From: QFOX01 sp044237845
GTDB lineage: Bacteria > Pseudomonadota > Alphaproteobacteria > Rickettsiales > UBA3002
Assembly: GCA_044237845.1 (NCBI GenBank)
Contig: JBIIEL010000024.1
Coordinates: 1-31,393 of the forward strand
DNA length: 31,393 nt
Reading direction: 5' to 3'
The stretch's first letter is position 1; the number at the start of each line of letters is the position of its first letter. This document shows positions 15,810 through 23,551 of this stretch, one piece after another. A program made the translations under genes and the position numbers. Under the pieces are notes generated by a model. That model was not told the DNA's origin, ran no database searches, and worked only from the letters and a program-made list of their open reading frames with translations.

Positions 15810-16451
15810 ATGCGTGCGATATGGGTGATGGTGATTGCGGTGCTGGGCATTTGCGGGAGCATGGCGCTTGGGGCGCATGCAGAGTCGCCCGCGATGATTG
15901 CGGCGCCTGTTAACCCGGAGGTGGCACGGGTGGAAAAATATCTGAGCGAGATCACCACCGTTTCGGCGGATTTTAACCAGACCGCGGCGGATGGCACCAA
16001 GGCCACGGGGCATTTTTTTCTGAAGCGCCCAGGAAAAATGCGCTGGCAATATGCGCCGCCCACGCCGCTGCTGATTGTGAGCGATGGCAAAGCGATTACG
16101 TATTATGACGCGGAGCTCGATCAGGTGAGTTATATCGGCGTGGATGATACGCTCGCAGGGTTCCTCGCGCAGAAGGATATCCGCCTCGAAAGCCCGACGA
16201 CGAAACTCACGCAGTTTGACGTAGAAAACGGCACGATCCGTGCGATGCTGATGCAGCGGAAAAAACCCGAAGAAGGTACGATGACACTGGTGTTCGCCGA
16301 TAAGCCGCTGGCGCTGCGGGCGATTGAAATTAAAGATGCGACCAACCAGACCTCACGCGTCGAACTTGAGAACGTGAAATTCGGTGGTGCGCTTGAGGAT
16401 AAGTTATTCACATTCGACGACCCGCGCGGCAATGCGCGCCGAAATCGCTGA
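15810..16451 (+). CDS. lolA: Outer-membrane lipoprotein carrier LolA
   Basis: A periplasmic chaperone that takes lipoproteins from the LolCDE complex to LolB or the outer membrane. The 213-aa product has a signal peptide (VMVIAVLGICGSMALGAHA), then the LolA fold with VEKYLSEITTVSADFNQTAADGTKATGHFFLKRPGKMRWQY (family pattern F.Q....G....G.F.l.RPG.mRW.Y) and later DGK.I..YD.EL.QVS. The ATG at 15810 follows AAAAGGA by five bases; the upstream ATG at 15786 has no such site. Neighbouring ftsK and xth give the usual alphaproteobacterial context. Confidence 0.92.
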   Translation: MRAIWVMVIAVLGICGSMALGAHAESPAMIAAPVNPEVARVEKYLSEITTVSADFNQTAADGTKATGHFFLKRPGKMRWQYAPPTPLLIVSDGKAITYYDAELDQVSYIGVDDTLAGFLAQKDIRLESPTTKLTQFDVENGTIRAMLMQRKKPEEGTMTLVFADKPLALRAIEIKDATNQTSRVELENVKFGGALEDKLFTFDDPRGNARRNR

Positions 16452-16470
16452 TAATTCAAAGACTTCTAAA

Positions 16471-16516
16471 TCTTCACACAACTGTCACACACGGGCGGGG
16501 TGGAATTTGTTATGGT
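16471..16516 (+). promoter_or_regulatory. Pho-box-like promoter of the DUF1150 gene
   Basis: Three 11-bp units, TCTTCACACAA, CTGTCACACAC and a degenerate GC-rich third, are followed seven bases later by -10 TATGGT, 33 bp before the ATG at 16549. The first two units are nearly identical to those at 904-948 and 3254-3299, but on the opposite strand. The site starts 20 bp after the lolA stop, so the small genes have their own promoter. Confidence 0.6.
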
Positions 16517-16548
16517 GTGTTTATCGAACAAAACACCACGGAGCCTCT

Positions 16549-16758
16549 ATGCAACTCGTCCACGCAGAACTCGAAGAAGTCATGATGGCCATGGTCGGCC
16601 TTGAGACGATGGCGTATATCAAGCCGGAGCTGGATGCGGGTGCGACGAACTATGCGGTGTATGCGGCCGACGGCACCAAGCTCGCCACCTTCGATTCCAT
16701 GGAAAGCGCGTACTACAACACGGTGCGCCACAACCTCTCGCCGATGAGCCTGCACTAG
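16549..16758 (+). CDS. DUF1150-family small protein
   Basis: A 69-aa protein matching the alphaproteobacterial DUF1150 pattern: a helical start (ELEEVMMAMVGLETMAYIKPEL), then YAVYAADGTKLATFDSMESAYYNTVRHNLSPMSLH, where the family has YAIHAADGT.LA....A....ARQNDLEPVSVH. In other alphaproteobacteria this family is often found beside small heat-shock protein genes; here it stands alone between lolA and xth. The ATG at 16549 has GGAG at short distance. The Pho-box-like promoter upstream is unusual. Biochemical role unknown. Confidence 0.8.
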   Translation: MQLVHAELEEVMMAMVGLETMAYIKPELDAGATNYAVYAADGTKLATFDSMESAYYNTVRHNLSPMSLH

Positions 16759-16780
16759 GGAAACAGATTAGGAGGAGGTC

Positions 16781-16888
16781 ATGATGCTGATTGAAATCAC
16801 CCTGTTCCTCACGATTCTCTGGCTCACCATTCTCGCGATTATTCTTCGCCCCGTCCGCGCCATTGTGCGTGCGCGGAATGGGAAATAA
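16781..16888 (+). CDS. 35-residue single-pass membrane protein
   Basis: A short open frame with an exceptionally strong ribosome site (AGGAGGAGG ending two bases before the ATG). It encodes an acidic start (MMLIE), one membrane segment (ITLFLTILWLTILAIIL) and a basic tail (RPVRAIVRARNGK). The positive C-terminus predicts an N-out/C-in orientation. It starts 22 bp after the DUF1150 stop, so the two form a mini-operon under the promoter at 16471. It ends two bases before the convergent xth stop. It is too short for most gene callers. The ribosome site and topology make it credible. Confidence 0.65.
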   Translation: MMLIEITLFLTILWLTILAIILRPVRAIVRARNGK

Positions 16889-16890
16889 TC

Positions 16891-17685
16891 TTACACCGCC
16901 AACTCCACCATCACCGGCACATGGTCGGATGGGCTGTCGAAGCCACGGGCCTCGCGGATGATTTTTCCGGATTTTAGTGACTCTTTCAGCGCGGGGCTGA
17001 GCCAGATATGGTCGAGCCGTCGTCCGCGGTCGGATTTGTCCCAGTCGCGGTTGCGGTAGCTCCACCAGCTATAGAGCTTCTGTTCATGCGGGGTGAGGGC
17101 GCGCATCGCATCGCACCACCCCCCACTTAATTCCTGCAACTCGCGCAGCGAGTCGCGCTCGATGGGGGTGTGGCTGACCACATCGCGCAGTTGGCGTGAC
17201 GACCAGACATCATGCTCCAGCGGGGCGATGTTGAAATCACCGACGATGACGACCTTGTCGTTTTGCTTCACCTCCTGCTGCGACCAGTCGCGCATGCCTT
17301 CCACGAAGCGCAGTTTCTCGCCGAATTTCGGGTTCTGCTCGGCATCCGGCACATCGCCACCGGCGGGCACGTAGAAGTTATGGATGCGCAGGCCGTTTTC
17401 GAGCTCTGCCGCGATATGGCGCTTCTGGCCGCTGCCGTTCATATCATGTGTGCTGAGGAGTTTCAGCGGCGTTTTGGAAAGAATAGCGACACCGTTATAG
17501 CTTTTCTCGCCAGTGAATACGACATGCTTGAACCCCAGCGTGCGCACGATGCCGTGAGGGAACAACGCGTCCTCCACCTTGGTTTCCTGCAGGCAGAGCA
17601 CGTCGGGCTTATGCGTGTTCACGAACCGCGCGAGCAGCGGCTCGCGGATGCGCAGGGAGTTGACATTCCAGGTGGCGATTTTCAT
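16891..17685 (-). CDS. xth: Exodeoxyribonuclease III / AP endonuclease
   Basis: A 264-aa Mg2+-dependent enzyme of base-excision repair that cuts at abasic sites and degrades 3' ends. Exo III motifs are present: MKIATWNVNSLR (Asn7), CLQETKVED (catalytic Glu34), NFYVPAGGD, VGDFNIAP (Asp/Asn pair), DYIW-like RRLDHIWLSP, and the terminal SDHVPVMV (catalytic His). The ATG at 17685 gives the family-typical MKIATWNVNS start; the ATG at 17703 would add six residues. Neither has a strong ribosome site. Convergent with the 35-residue gene. Part of the ftsK-lolA-xth neighbourhood. Confidence 0.95.
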   Translation of the reverse strand: MKIATWNVNSLRIREPLLARFVNTHKPDVLCLQETKVEDALFPHGIVRTLGFKHVVFTGEKSYNGVAILSKTPLKLLSTHDMNGSGQKRHIAAELENGLRIHNFYVPAGGDVPDAEQNPKFGEKLRFVEGMRDWSQQEVKQNDKVVIVGDFNIAPLEHDVWSSRQLRDVVSHTPIERDSLRELQELSGGWCDAMRALTPHEQKLYSWWSYRNRDWDKSDRGRRLDHIWLSPALKESLKSGKIIREARGFDSPSDHVPVMVELAV

Positions 17686-17851
17686 GGGGTATCGATTCGT
17701 CATGGGTTCAGCTGCGGCATGATAGCGGGGTGGGGGCAGCGGGCAAGCCTTTTCCCGCCGTTGCGCTTACGCGTCTGCTCGCGCTACGCCGCTTGTTCGG
17801 CTTGACGTGCCGATGGACACAGGTTAAACAACCGCCTCACATGCACGGCGC

Positions 17852-17926
17852 GGCTGGGTAGCAAAGTGGTAATGCACGGGTTTGCAAAACCTGTATACGG
17901 CGGTTCGATTCCGCCCCCGGCCTCCA
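17852..17926 (+). tRNA. tRNA-Cys (anticodon GCA)
   Basis: A complete cloverleaf can be drawn. Acceptor GGCTGGG (17852-17858) pairs with CCCGGCC (17916-17922), followed by discriminator T and encoded CCA (17924-17926). The anticodon arm CGGGT-TTGCAAA-ACCTG is at 17877-17893, with GCA at 17884-17886. The T arm is GGCGG-TTCGATT-CCGCC (17899-17915). The D arm holds GCAAAGTGGTAATGC. An integrase gene begins 161 bp downstream in the same direction, so the tRNA 3' end is the likely attachment site of the island. Confidence 0.95.
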
Positions 17927-17935
17927 CCGCTTCCT

Positions 17936-18034
17936 ATCGTGACATCTCACTCAATATCAGATTTCGCCTTAGGAGCTAGGTTCTAAGCCGTTTTCTCGAA
18001 TCACTCCATTTCATAATAAATCGTGACATCTCAC
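17936..18034. repeat. 15-bp direct repeat pair between tRNA-Cys and integrase
   Basis: ATCGTGACATCTCAC occurs at 17936-17950 and again exactly at 18020-18034, 84 bp apart, in the left attachment region. Position suggests arm-type sites for the integrase or its directionality factor. I did not find a copy at the right end. Confidence 0.75.
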
Positions 18035-18040
18035 ACGTAA

Positions 18041-18077
18041 CTGGGTATTTTTCTGGGTATCTATCGCATATACCCAG
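18041..18077 (+). promoter_or_regulatory. Integrase arm-site repeats and probable int operator
   Basis: CTGGGTAT occurs twice as a direct repeat (18041-18048 and 18053-18060, TTTT between) and once inverted as ATACCCAG (18070-18077), 10 bp before the integrase ATG. The direct pair recurs at the right end of the island. Binding of integrase to the same octamers would place it over its own promoter, giving autoregulation. Function is inferred from position. Confidence 0.5.
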
Positions 18078-18087
18078 TGAGCCCCCT

Positions 18088-19323
18088 ATGTTGCTAACCG
18101 ATCGTGCCGTCCGCAATGCCAAGCCAAAAACCAAGGTTTACCGCCTGAAAGACGGAGATGGGCTGTTTTTACAGGTGGAACCGAGCGGTAGCAAATACTG
18201 GCGGCTGCGGTATTTCTTTCTGGGTAAAGAGAAAATGCTCGCGTTGGGAAAATACCCGGAGATTTCCCTGAGCGATGCCCGTGATCGTCGGCTGGCCGCA
18301 CGCAAGCTGCTCGCCAATGACGTTGACCCGAGCGTTAAGAAGAAGGCCGATAAGCGCCTTGTCGCATTGGATGCACAAAACTCATTCCACGCCGTTGCCA
18401 AGGATTGGCACGACACCAATAAGTCAAAATGGACACCGGAGCATGCGACGCGTCTCTTGCGCAGGCTTGAGCTGTATGTATTCCCTGAACTTGGCGACCG
18501 CCCCATTGCATCCATCAAAACGCCCGACCTGATACCCATTCTACGTAAGCAGGAGAAACTAGGCATCCTCGATACCGCTGGCCGTGTGGCGCAGGTGATG
18601 AATGTTGTGTTTCGTTACGCCGTGCATAGTGGCATCATCCAGCAAAATCCCGCCAACGATTTGCGAGGCATCCTTGCGCCCCATACGGCCACCCACTTTG
18701 CCGCGATTCATCCCTCTGAGTTGCCAGAGCTGCTGGGCAAGCTGAAAACCACGGCTACCAGTACGCAGAATCGCATTGCGGTCAAGCTGCTGCTGCATAC
18801 GTTCCTGCGTCCCGGCGAGCTACGTTATGGCAAATGGGAAGAGATTGATTGGCAGGGCAAGCTATGGAACGTTCCCGCCGAGCGTATGAAGAAACGCAAG
18901 CCCCATATCGTCCCGTTATCAAAACAGGCATTGCTGTTGCTGCGTGAACTCAAAACAATCACCGGGGAGGGAGAGTATCTATTTCCTTCCCACCATCGCC
19001 GCCGCCATCCGGTGATGAGTGAAAACACCATCAACAAAATCCTGCGCACTATGGGCTATGGCGGCAGGCAAGTCGGCCATGGCTTCCGCGCCATTGCCTC
19101 AACGGTGCTTAATGAAAGCGCCGAATTCCGCCCCGATGTGATCGAGGCGCAGCTCGCCCATATCGAGGAAAATTCCAGCCGCAAGCCCTACAACCGCGCT
19201 CAATATCTCGAAGAGCGCCGACCGATGATGCAGTGGTGGGCAGATTATTTGGCGGCGTGTGAAGAAAAAAAGCTGATTAAGCCAAAGGCTGAAAAAGTTA
19301 TTCCGTTGAATGCCAGAGGCTGA
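18088..19323 (+). CDS. int: P4-type tyrosine integrase
   Basis: A 411-aa site-specific recombinase of the tRNA-targeting P4/CTX group. The N-terminal DUF4102 arm-binding domain is clear (LTDRAVRNAKP, DGDGLFLQV, YWRLRYFFLGKEKMLALGKYPEISLSDAR), followed by a core-binding SAM-like domain. The catalytic domain has Arg241 (FLRPGELR), Lys in the beta hairpin region, His331-x-x-Arg334 (HGFRA), His358 (LAHIE) and the nucleophile Tyr373 (RAQYLEERR), with the family end MMQWWADYL. All catalytic residues are intact, so the island may still be mobile. It lies directly downstream of tRNA-Cys in the same orientation. Confidence 0.95.
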   Translation: MLLTDRAVRNAKPKTKVYRLKDGDGLFLQVEPSGSKYWRLRYFFLGKEKMLALGKYPEISLSDARDRRLAARKLLANDVDPSVKKKADKRLVALDAQNSFHAVAKDWHDTNKSKWTPEHATRLLRRLELYVFPELGDRPIASIKTPDLIPILRKQEKLGILDTAGRVAQVMNVVFRYAVHSGIIQQNPANDLRGILAPHTATHFAAIHPSELPELLGKLKTTATSTQNRIAVKLLLHTFLRPGELRYGKWEEIDWQGKLWNVPAERMKKRKPHIVPLSKQALLLLRELKTITGEGEYLFPSHHRRRHPVMSENTINKILRTMGYGGRQVGHGFRAIASTVLNESAEFRPDVIEAQLAHIEENSSRKPYNRAQYLEERRPMMQWWADYLAACEEKKLIKPKAEKVIPLNARG

Positions 19324-19361
19324 CAGGAGACTTCCCACTTACGTTAAAGAGAGCCTTAACT

Positions 19362-20033
19362 ATGCACAATTCAAAAAGTCTTACCCCAAAACTCAGAGAA
19401 TTTTTGCAACCGCAATTAACTGACGAACAATGGCAAAAAATTGTCTCCTTAATAGACCTCCCTCTAGAAGCAAGGGATGAATTAGACGTTGCGATAAGGC
19501 GCTATAAAAGCAGCAGAAATAAATACACCCCAACTGCTGCTGAAACACGCACTCACATCAAAAAAATGCAACAGGGATGTCTCCCTCTTTTTGCAACTCT
19601 GATAAACGATCTAGACAATCAAAACTTATGGCTATGGCGTGATTTATACGATGCAACGAATGCCGCTCCTGATGAGGATGCGTACATTCTGATGATAACC
19701 GAAATGATAGCTACCCACAACCTACTAGACAGACTTGTAACCAAAGGATTTGATTCCCTTTGGAGCAAGCGCGGTAATCCTTATAAAAATCTTCCTCGCA
19801 AATTATCTGATGGTAAGGTGCTGCGTCTTTATGAACTCGTGAAACATCTTGATTTCGTATGTTGGCACTACACAAAAAAGCGTGTGTCTCGATCTTCTAA
19901 ACGGGACACCGAGGACGCCAAAGAATTTGTGATATTCATAGCAAAAATAAGCGACCCAGAGGTCAGTGATGGCAGCATTGATGCTGCTATGAAGAAAGTT
20001 ATAGCTTCAAGGACAGATTCACCCGCTAATTGA
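19362..20033 (+). CDS. Hypothetical island protein
   Basis: A 223-aa soluble, helix-rich protein (MHNSKSLTPKLREFLQPQLT...). The N-terminal third contains DEQWQKIVSLIDLPLEARDELDVAIRRYKSSR. No enzyme motif, membrane segment or signal peptide is visible. It starts 38 bp after the integrase stop and may be co-transcribed with it. It is more A+T rich than the integrase. In comparable elements this position holds poorly conserved accessory genes; no function can be assigned. Confidence 0.7.
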   Translation: MHNSKSLTPKLREFLQPQLTDEQWQKIVSLIDLPLEARDELDVAIRRYKSSRNKYTPTAAETRTHIKKMQQGCLPLFATLINDLDNQNLWLWRDLYDATNAAPDEDAYILMITEMIATHNLLDRLVTKGFDSLWSKRGNPYKNLPRKLSDGKVLRLYELVKHLDFVCWHYTKKRVSRSSKRDTEDAKEFVIFIAKISDPEVSDGSIDAAMKKVIASRTDSPAN

Positions 20034-20130
20034 CGCCGAATCCGTCCATAGCATTGGCTAGCAAGTAATCCTAAAAAAACACATCATGTCGTAGCGCCGC
20101 AATTCATGCGGTGCCAGAAACGAGCATGAC

Positions 20131-20376
20131 ATGAAAATTTCAATCGCAAGCACCTCCCACGTCGTTCCCCCATCATTACAGAATTTTGATTCATTGCCTG
20201 ATTCCGCTTATGTGCGGCAGCCCGTCGTTGAGGCATTATTCTCTTGTTCAAGCGCCACTGTCTGGCGTCGAGTGAAGAGTGGAACCCTTCCATCTCCAAG
20301 AAAGTTTTCCGAGCGGGTGACAACGTGGAATGTTGGGGAACTTCGCCAGCGCCTCATGAATGGTGGTGTGAAATGA
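20131..20376 (+). CDS. AlpA-like transcriptional regulator / excisionase
   Basis: An 81-aa protein with an AlpA-type helix-turn-helix. Residues about 25-78 read SAYVRQPVVEALFSCSSATVWRRVKSG then LPSPRKFSERVTTWNVGELRQRLM, matching the family pattern of HTH, wing (lPkPvklg.r.v.W) and final helix. AlpA regulators control excision and integrase expression in P4-like and CP4-like elements. It overlaps the primase start by four bases (ATGA), so the two are translationally coupled. The N-terminal 20 residues are unrelated to the family. Confidence 0.85.
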   Translation: MKISIASTSHVVPPSLQNFDSLPDSAYVRQPVVEALFSCSSATVWRRVKSGTLPSPRKFSERVTTWNVGELRQRLMNGGVK

Positions 20377-21302
20377 ACCTCACCCCCAAAGAAAAAGCCG
20401 CCGGAGCTGGGGAGCAACGGGCGGCTTACAACAAAAACTCACACCATTACTTTCCCACAAATTATCGCTCGGCGCAAGGCCATATTCGTCGTTCCGGCAA
20501 TGCGTTGATCGGGGATTGTCCGTGCTGCGGGTATAAAGCGGCATTGAGTATTACAGAGAAAAACGGGAAGCGGCTCTATTATTGTCATGCTGGTTGTGCG
20601 CAGTCGGATTTATGGGCCGTGGTGCGCGATGTCGAAGGCGTTGCAGATAGGGTGCCCGCCTATCAACCCAAAGAGAAATCCGAGAACAAAGGGCTGGGCG
20701 ACTACATCCAGCAACTCTGGCAGTCTAGCCAGCCAGCGAAAGAAACGTTGGTGGCTGCATATCTATCGGCACGCGGCCTCGCAACCGATATTCCTGACGC
20801 GCTGCGCTTCCTGCCACGACACAAGCACCGGCCAACGCAGACGTATTGGCCAATAATGCTCGCGGGCGTTACGGATTATGCTGCAAATTTACGCGCTCTC
20901 CACCGCACCTATCTTACCACTGATGGGAGTAGCAAGGCTCCGGTTTCCCCGGAACGGATGACGTTAGGGCCGGTGATGGGATGCTCGGTGCATCTTGGTG
21001 CGGCTGGGGAGCAACTGGCCATTTCTGAGGGGCTGGAAACCGGTTTATCCGTCATGATTTCCACCGGCATCCCGACATGGGCGGCACTATCGGCGGGAGG
21101 TATTGCTGGCCTGATTCTACCCCCGTTGCCGTTGGCCTGTGAGGTTTTGATTTGCGCCGACAATGATGAGAATGGCGTGGGGCAGCAAGCTGCTGAATCT
21201 GCGGCAGCGCGCTGGTATGCCGAGGGACGGAATGTTCGCATCGCCACACCACCCCATGTGGGCAAAGACTTCAATGATCTGCTCCGCGAGGTGCAGTCAT
21301 GA
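20373..21302 (+). CDS. Zinc-ribbon / Toprim primase-like protein
   Basis: A 309-aa protein typical of phage and plasmid DNA-primase or helicase modules. The zinc ribbon has Cys49, Cys52, Cys71 and Cys75 (CPCCGYKAAL...YYCHAGC). After a helical linker comes a Toprim-like domain: LAISEGLETGLSVM supplies the conserved Glu, and VLICADNDENGVGQQAA supplies the D-x-D-like acidic pair, ending with GKDFNDLL. It likely primes replication of the excised element. The ATG at 20373 overlaps the AlpA stop; a longer frame from 20244 lies inside that gene and has no similarity. It overlaps the DUF3987 gene by four bases. Confidence 0.88.
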   Translation: MNLTPKEKAAGAGEQRAAYNKNSHHYFPTNYRSAQGHIRRSGNALIGDCPCCGYKAALSITEKNGKRLYYCHAGCAQSDLWAVVRDVEGVADRVPAYQPKEKSENKGLGDYIQQLWQSSQPAKETLVAAYLSARGLATDIPDALRFLPRHKHRPTQTYWPIMLAGVTDYAANLRALHRTYLTTDGSSKAPVSPERMTLGPVMGCSVHLGAAGEQLAISEGLETGLSVMISTGIPTWAALSAGGIAGLILPPLPLACEVLICADNDENGVGQQAAESAAARWYAEGRNVRIATPPHVGKDFNDLLREVQS

Positions 21303-22813
21303 GCAAGGAAACCATAAACGCAACCGTTGAAAACGCTTCGTCCTTCAAGCCAGAGCGTCCACGCCCGCTGATGCGGGAACTGCCTCCGGCGCACCCGTTC
21401 CCGATCGAGGCGCTTGGCACCATACTTGGTGATGCCGCGAAGGCGATCCACGACAAGGTGCAGGCTCCGCTGGCAATCGGCGGCCAATCGGTACTAGCGG
21501 TGGCAACTTTAGCAGTACAGGGCCACGCTAACGTCGAACTGCCCACTGGGCAGTGTAAACCTATATCAGGCGATTTCATCACGATTGCGGCGACTGGAGA
21601 ACGCAAAAGCGCTTCGGATGATATAGCGCTATGGCCTATCCGAAATCGTGAGGCCGAGCTACGCAAGCAATATGACAAAGAATCACCTCCCTACGTGAAT
21701 GATAAGGCTGCGTGGGATAAGGCGCGTGAATCAGCCATACAAAAATCCAAAGGAGATCGCGCAGCCGCAAAGGCTGCTCTTGATACAATCGGGCCCGCGC
21801 CCGAGCGGCCTTTGGAACCGCTGCTAACCTGTCAGGAGCCGACGTTCGAGGGTTTATGCCTGCTTTACTCGATTGGTCAGCCGAGCCTTGGTATTTTTGC
21901 CAACGAAGGCGGACAGTTTGTTGGCGGTCATGGTATGAGCGACGATAATAAATTGCGTACCGCTACCGGGTTGTCGATGCTGTGGGATGGTGAGCCTATC
22001 CGTCGCGTTCGTCGTGGCGATGGTGTCAGCACCCTACACGGCAAGCGCCTGGCAGTGCATTTGATGATGCAGCCCGACGTGGCCAGCAGCATGCTCACCG
22101 ACCGAGTGTTGGCGGATCAGGGGCTTTTATCTCGGTTTTTGGTATCGGCCCCCGGCACTGCAGCCGGAACTCGCTTCTGGAAAGAATCCTCCCCGGAAAG
22201 TGATGCGGCGATCAAGCGTTATGGAGCGCGGCTAATTGCCATTCTTAAAACCGCACTACCGCTAGCCGAAGGTAAGACAAACGAGCTTGAACCCCGTAAA
22301 TTGCCGTTGTCCCCAGAGGCACGCACATTATGGATCGCATTTGCCGATCATGTGGAGAGTGCAATCGCCCCAAATGCCGTGTGGGAGCCCATACGCGGGC
22401 TTTCCAACAAGCTGCCGGAACATGCCGCCCGTCTCGCTGGTGTGCTAACGCTTATCGACGATCTGCGTGCAGCGGCAATCACAGGCGAGCAAATGGCCGC
22501 CGGTATTGAGCTGGCAAAACATTACGCAAATGAAGCGCTGCGTTTGTTTGGTGCCGGTCACATCAATGCCGATCTTCTGTTGGCGCAGAAACTTCTGGCA
22601 TGGCTGCATCATTCATGGACAGAGCCAAATCGACTGATTTCGCTTCCTGATATTTACCAGCGCAGTCCGATTACCGCCATCCGCGACACGGCGAAAGCGC
22701 GCAAGCTGGTAGGTATTCTCGAGGATCACGGTCACCTGCTGCCCATTAAAGGCGGTGCGGTTGTTGCGGGTGAAAAGCGGCGCGAGGCGTGGCGCATTTT
22801 GAAGGAGGACTAG
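21299..22813 (+). CDS. DUF3987 (YfjI-like) protein
   Basis: A 504-aa protein of the DUF3987 family, a standard partner of Toprim primases in satellites and prophages. Family features include PFPIEALG near the N-terminus, the central SGDFITIAATGERKSASDDI (a Walker-A-like loop with GERKS), EPTFEGL, GIFANEGGQF, and the long SMLTDRVLADQGLLSRFLVS segment. The C-terminal part resembles a winged helix (IYQRSPITAIRDTAKARKLVGILEDHGHL). It may be a helicase-like ATPase in replication of the element; this is inferred from context. It starts on the primase stop (ATGA). Confidence 0.88.
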   Translation: MSKETINATVENASSFKPERPRPLMRELPPAHPFPIEALGTILGDAAKAIHDKVQAPLAIGGQSVLAVATLAVQGHANVELPTGQCKPISGDFITIAATGERKSASDDIALWPIRNREAELRKQYDKESPPYVNDKAAWDKARESAIQKSKGDRAAAKAALDTIGPAPERPLEPLLTCQEPTFEGLCLLYSIGQPSLGIFANEGGQFVGGHGMSDDNKLRTATGLSMLWDGEPIRRVRRGDGVSTLHGKRLAVHLMMQPDVASSMLTDRVLADQGLLSRFLVSAPGTAAGTRFWKESSPESDAAIKRYGARLIAILKTALPLAEGKTNELEPRKLPLSPEARTLWIAFADHVESAIAPNAVWEPIRGLSNKLPEHAARLAGVLTLIDDLRAAAITGEQMAAGIELAKHYANEALRLFGAGHINADLLLAQKLLAWLHHSWTEPNRLISLPDIYQRSPITAIRDTAKARKLVGILEDHGHLLPIKGGAVVAGEKRREAWRILKED

Positions 22814-22815
22814 CG

Positions 22816-23055
22816 ATGCTGGCATTCAACACATTCGATCCCTTTGCCATGCTTGCGGCACGAGCGCCGGAGGATGCTAAACCTGCTAAACTTGCTAAAG
22901 TTTCCCCAGTCGATCCTACCCCAGCTTTAGCATCTTTAGCAACTTTAGCAGCGGGAGAGCCGCAATCCAATTTCACACTTCCCGCAATTCCCTTCGCTTG
23001 GGATGCAATCGATCGTGGGATGATGCAAGAAAATGGGGGCCACAATGACGCTTGA
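22816..23055 (+). CDS. Small Ala-rich island protein
   Basis: A 79-aa protein (MLAFNTFDPFAMLAARAPED...) with an Ala/Leu/Lys/Pro-rich middle (KPAKLAKVSPVDPTPALASLATLAAG). A strong GAAGGAGG site precedes the ATG, which comes two bases after the DUF3987 stop. The repetitive middle is caused by an inverted array of TGCTAAA/TTTAGCA at 22875-22950, so the DNA rather than the peptide may be what is conserved. The 3' end overlaps the next gene. Function unknown. Confidence 0.65.
   Translation: MLAFNTFDPFAMLAARAPEDAKPAKLAKVSPVDPTPALASLATLAAGEPQSNFTLPAIPFAWDAIDRGMMQENGGHNDA
22875..22950. repeat. Inverted iteron-like array (3 + 3 copies of TGCTAAA)
   Basis: TGCTAAA starts at 22875, 22884 and 22893 (9-bp period). 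The complement TTTAGCA starts at 22926, 22935 and 22944 (9-bp period). The two 26-bp arms are mutually complementary with few mismatches around a 24-bp centre. The array lies inside a small gene just after the primase and DUF3987 genes, a usual place for a replication origin or initiator-binding site in P4-like elements. Function is inferred. Confidence 0.7.
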
Positions 23056-23551
23056 TAACGAGGATAGCCATCTCGAGGGCACGGAAAAAGACAATTCCGA
23101 TAGGGATCCTCACCCATTAATGACTGCTTCGATAATAGCAGAACCCCACCTAATGGGGGCAATGACTCTGCTAAAAATAAGCGGACAGAACAGCGCTGCA
23201 GCGTGTGCTGTCTCAGTGCGGCTTGCTGAAGAATCTCAAAAAGTTCTGGATGGCGATTTGAGTGAAATCGAGCGCATGTTGGTCGTGCAGGCAAAAGTGG
23301 TCAACGCGTTAATGATAGACGCCAGCGATAAATGCGCCACCGCGCGGCACCACCAAGCAGCCCAGGTCTATGGCTCTATTGCACTCAAAGCCCATGCCAC
23401 ATGCCGCCAGACACTCCTTACTTTTGCAGAGTTAAAGAACCCGAAAGAAGCTGCGCCGACGACTGCGCTTCAGGTGAATATCGACGCGCGGGAAACAAAA
23501 ACAGAAAACGAATTATTAAAAGCTGGGCAAAATGCGACACTGGACAATTGA
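23045..23551 (+). CDS. Hypothetical phage-type protein
   Basis: A 168-aa soluble, mostly helical protein (MTLDNEDSHLEGTEK...), acidic at the start, with a conserved-looking core LSEIERMLVVQAKVVNALMIDASDKCATARHHQAAQVYGSIALKAHATCRQTLLTFAELKNPK. Such small helical proteins are frequent between replication and packaging genes of phages and satellites, but I cannot name this one. ATG 23045 is preceded by GGGGG; ATG 23033 is possible. It overlaps the preceding gene in another frame and is itself overlapped by the next. Confidence 0.65.
   Translation: MTLDNEDSHLEGTEKDNSDRDPHPLMTASIIAEPHLMGAMTLLKISGQNSAAACAVSVRLAEESQKVLDGDLSEIERMLVVQAKVVNALMIDASDKCATARHHQAAQVYGSIALKAHATCRQTLLTFAELKNPKEAAPTTALQVNIDARETKTENELLKAGQNATLDN

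Noticed and set aside
20244..20372. Upstream extension of the Toprim primase
   Set aside because: It lies inside the AlpA-like gene in another frame; the ATGA overlap at 20373 is the natural start.
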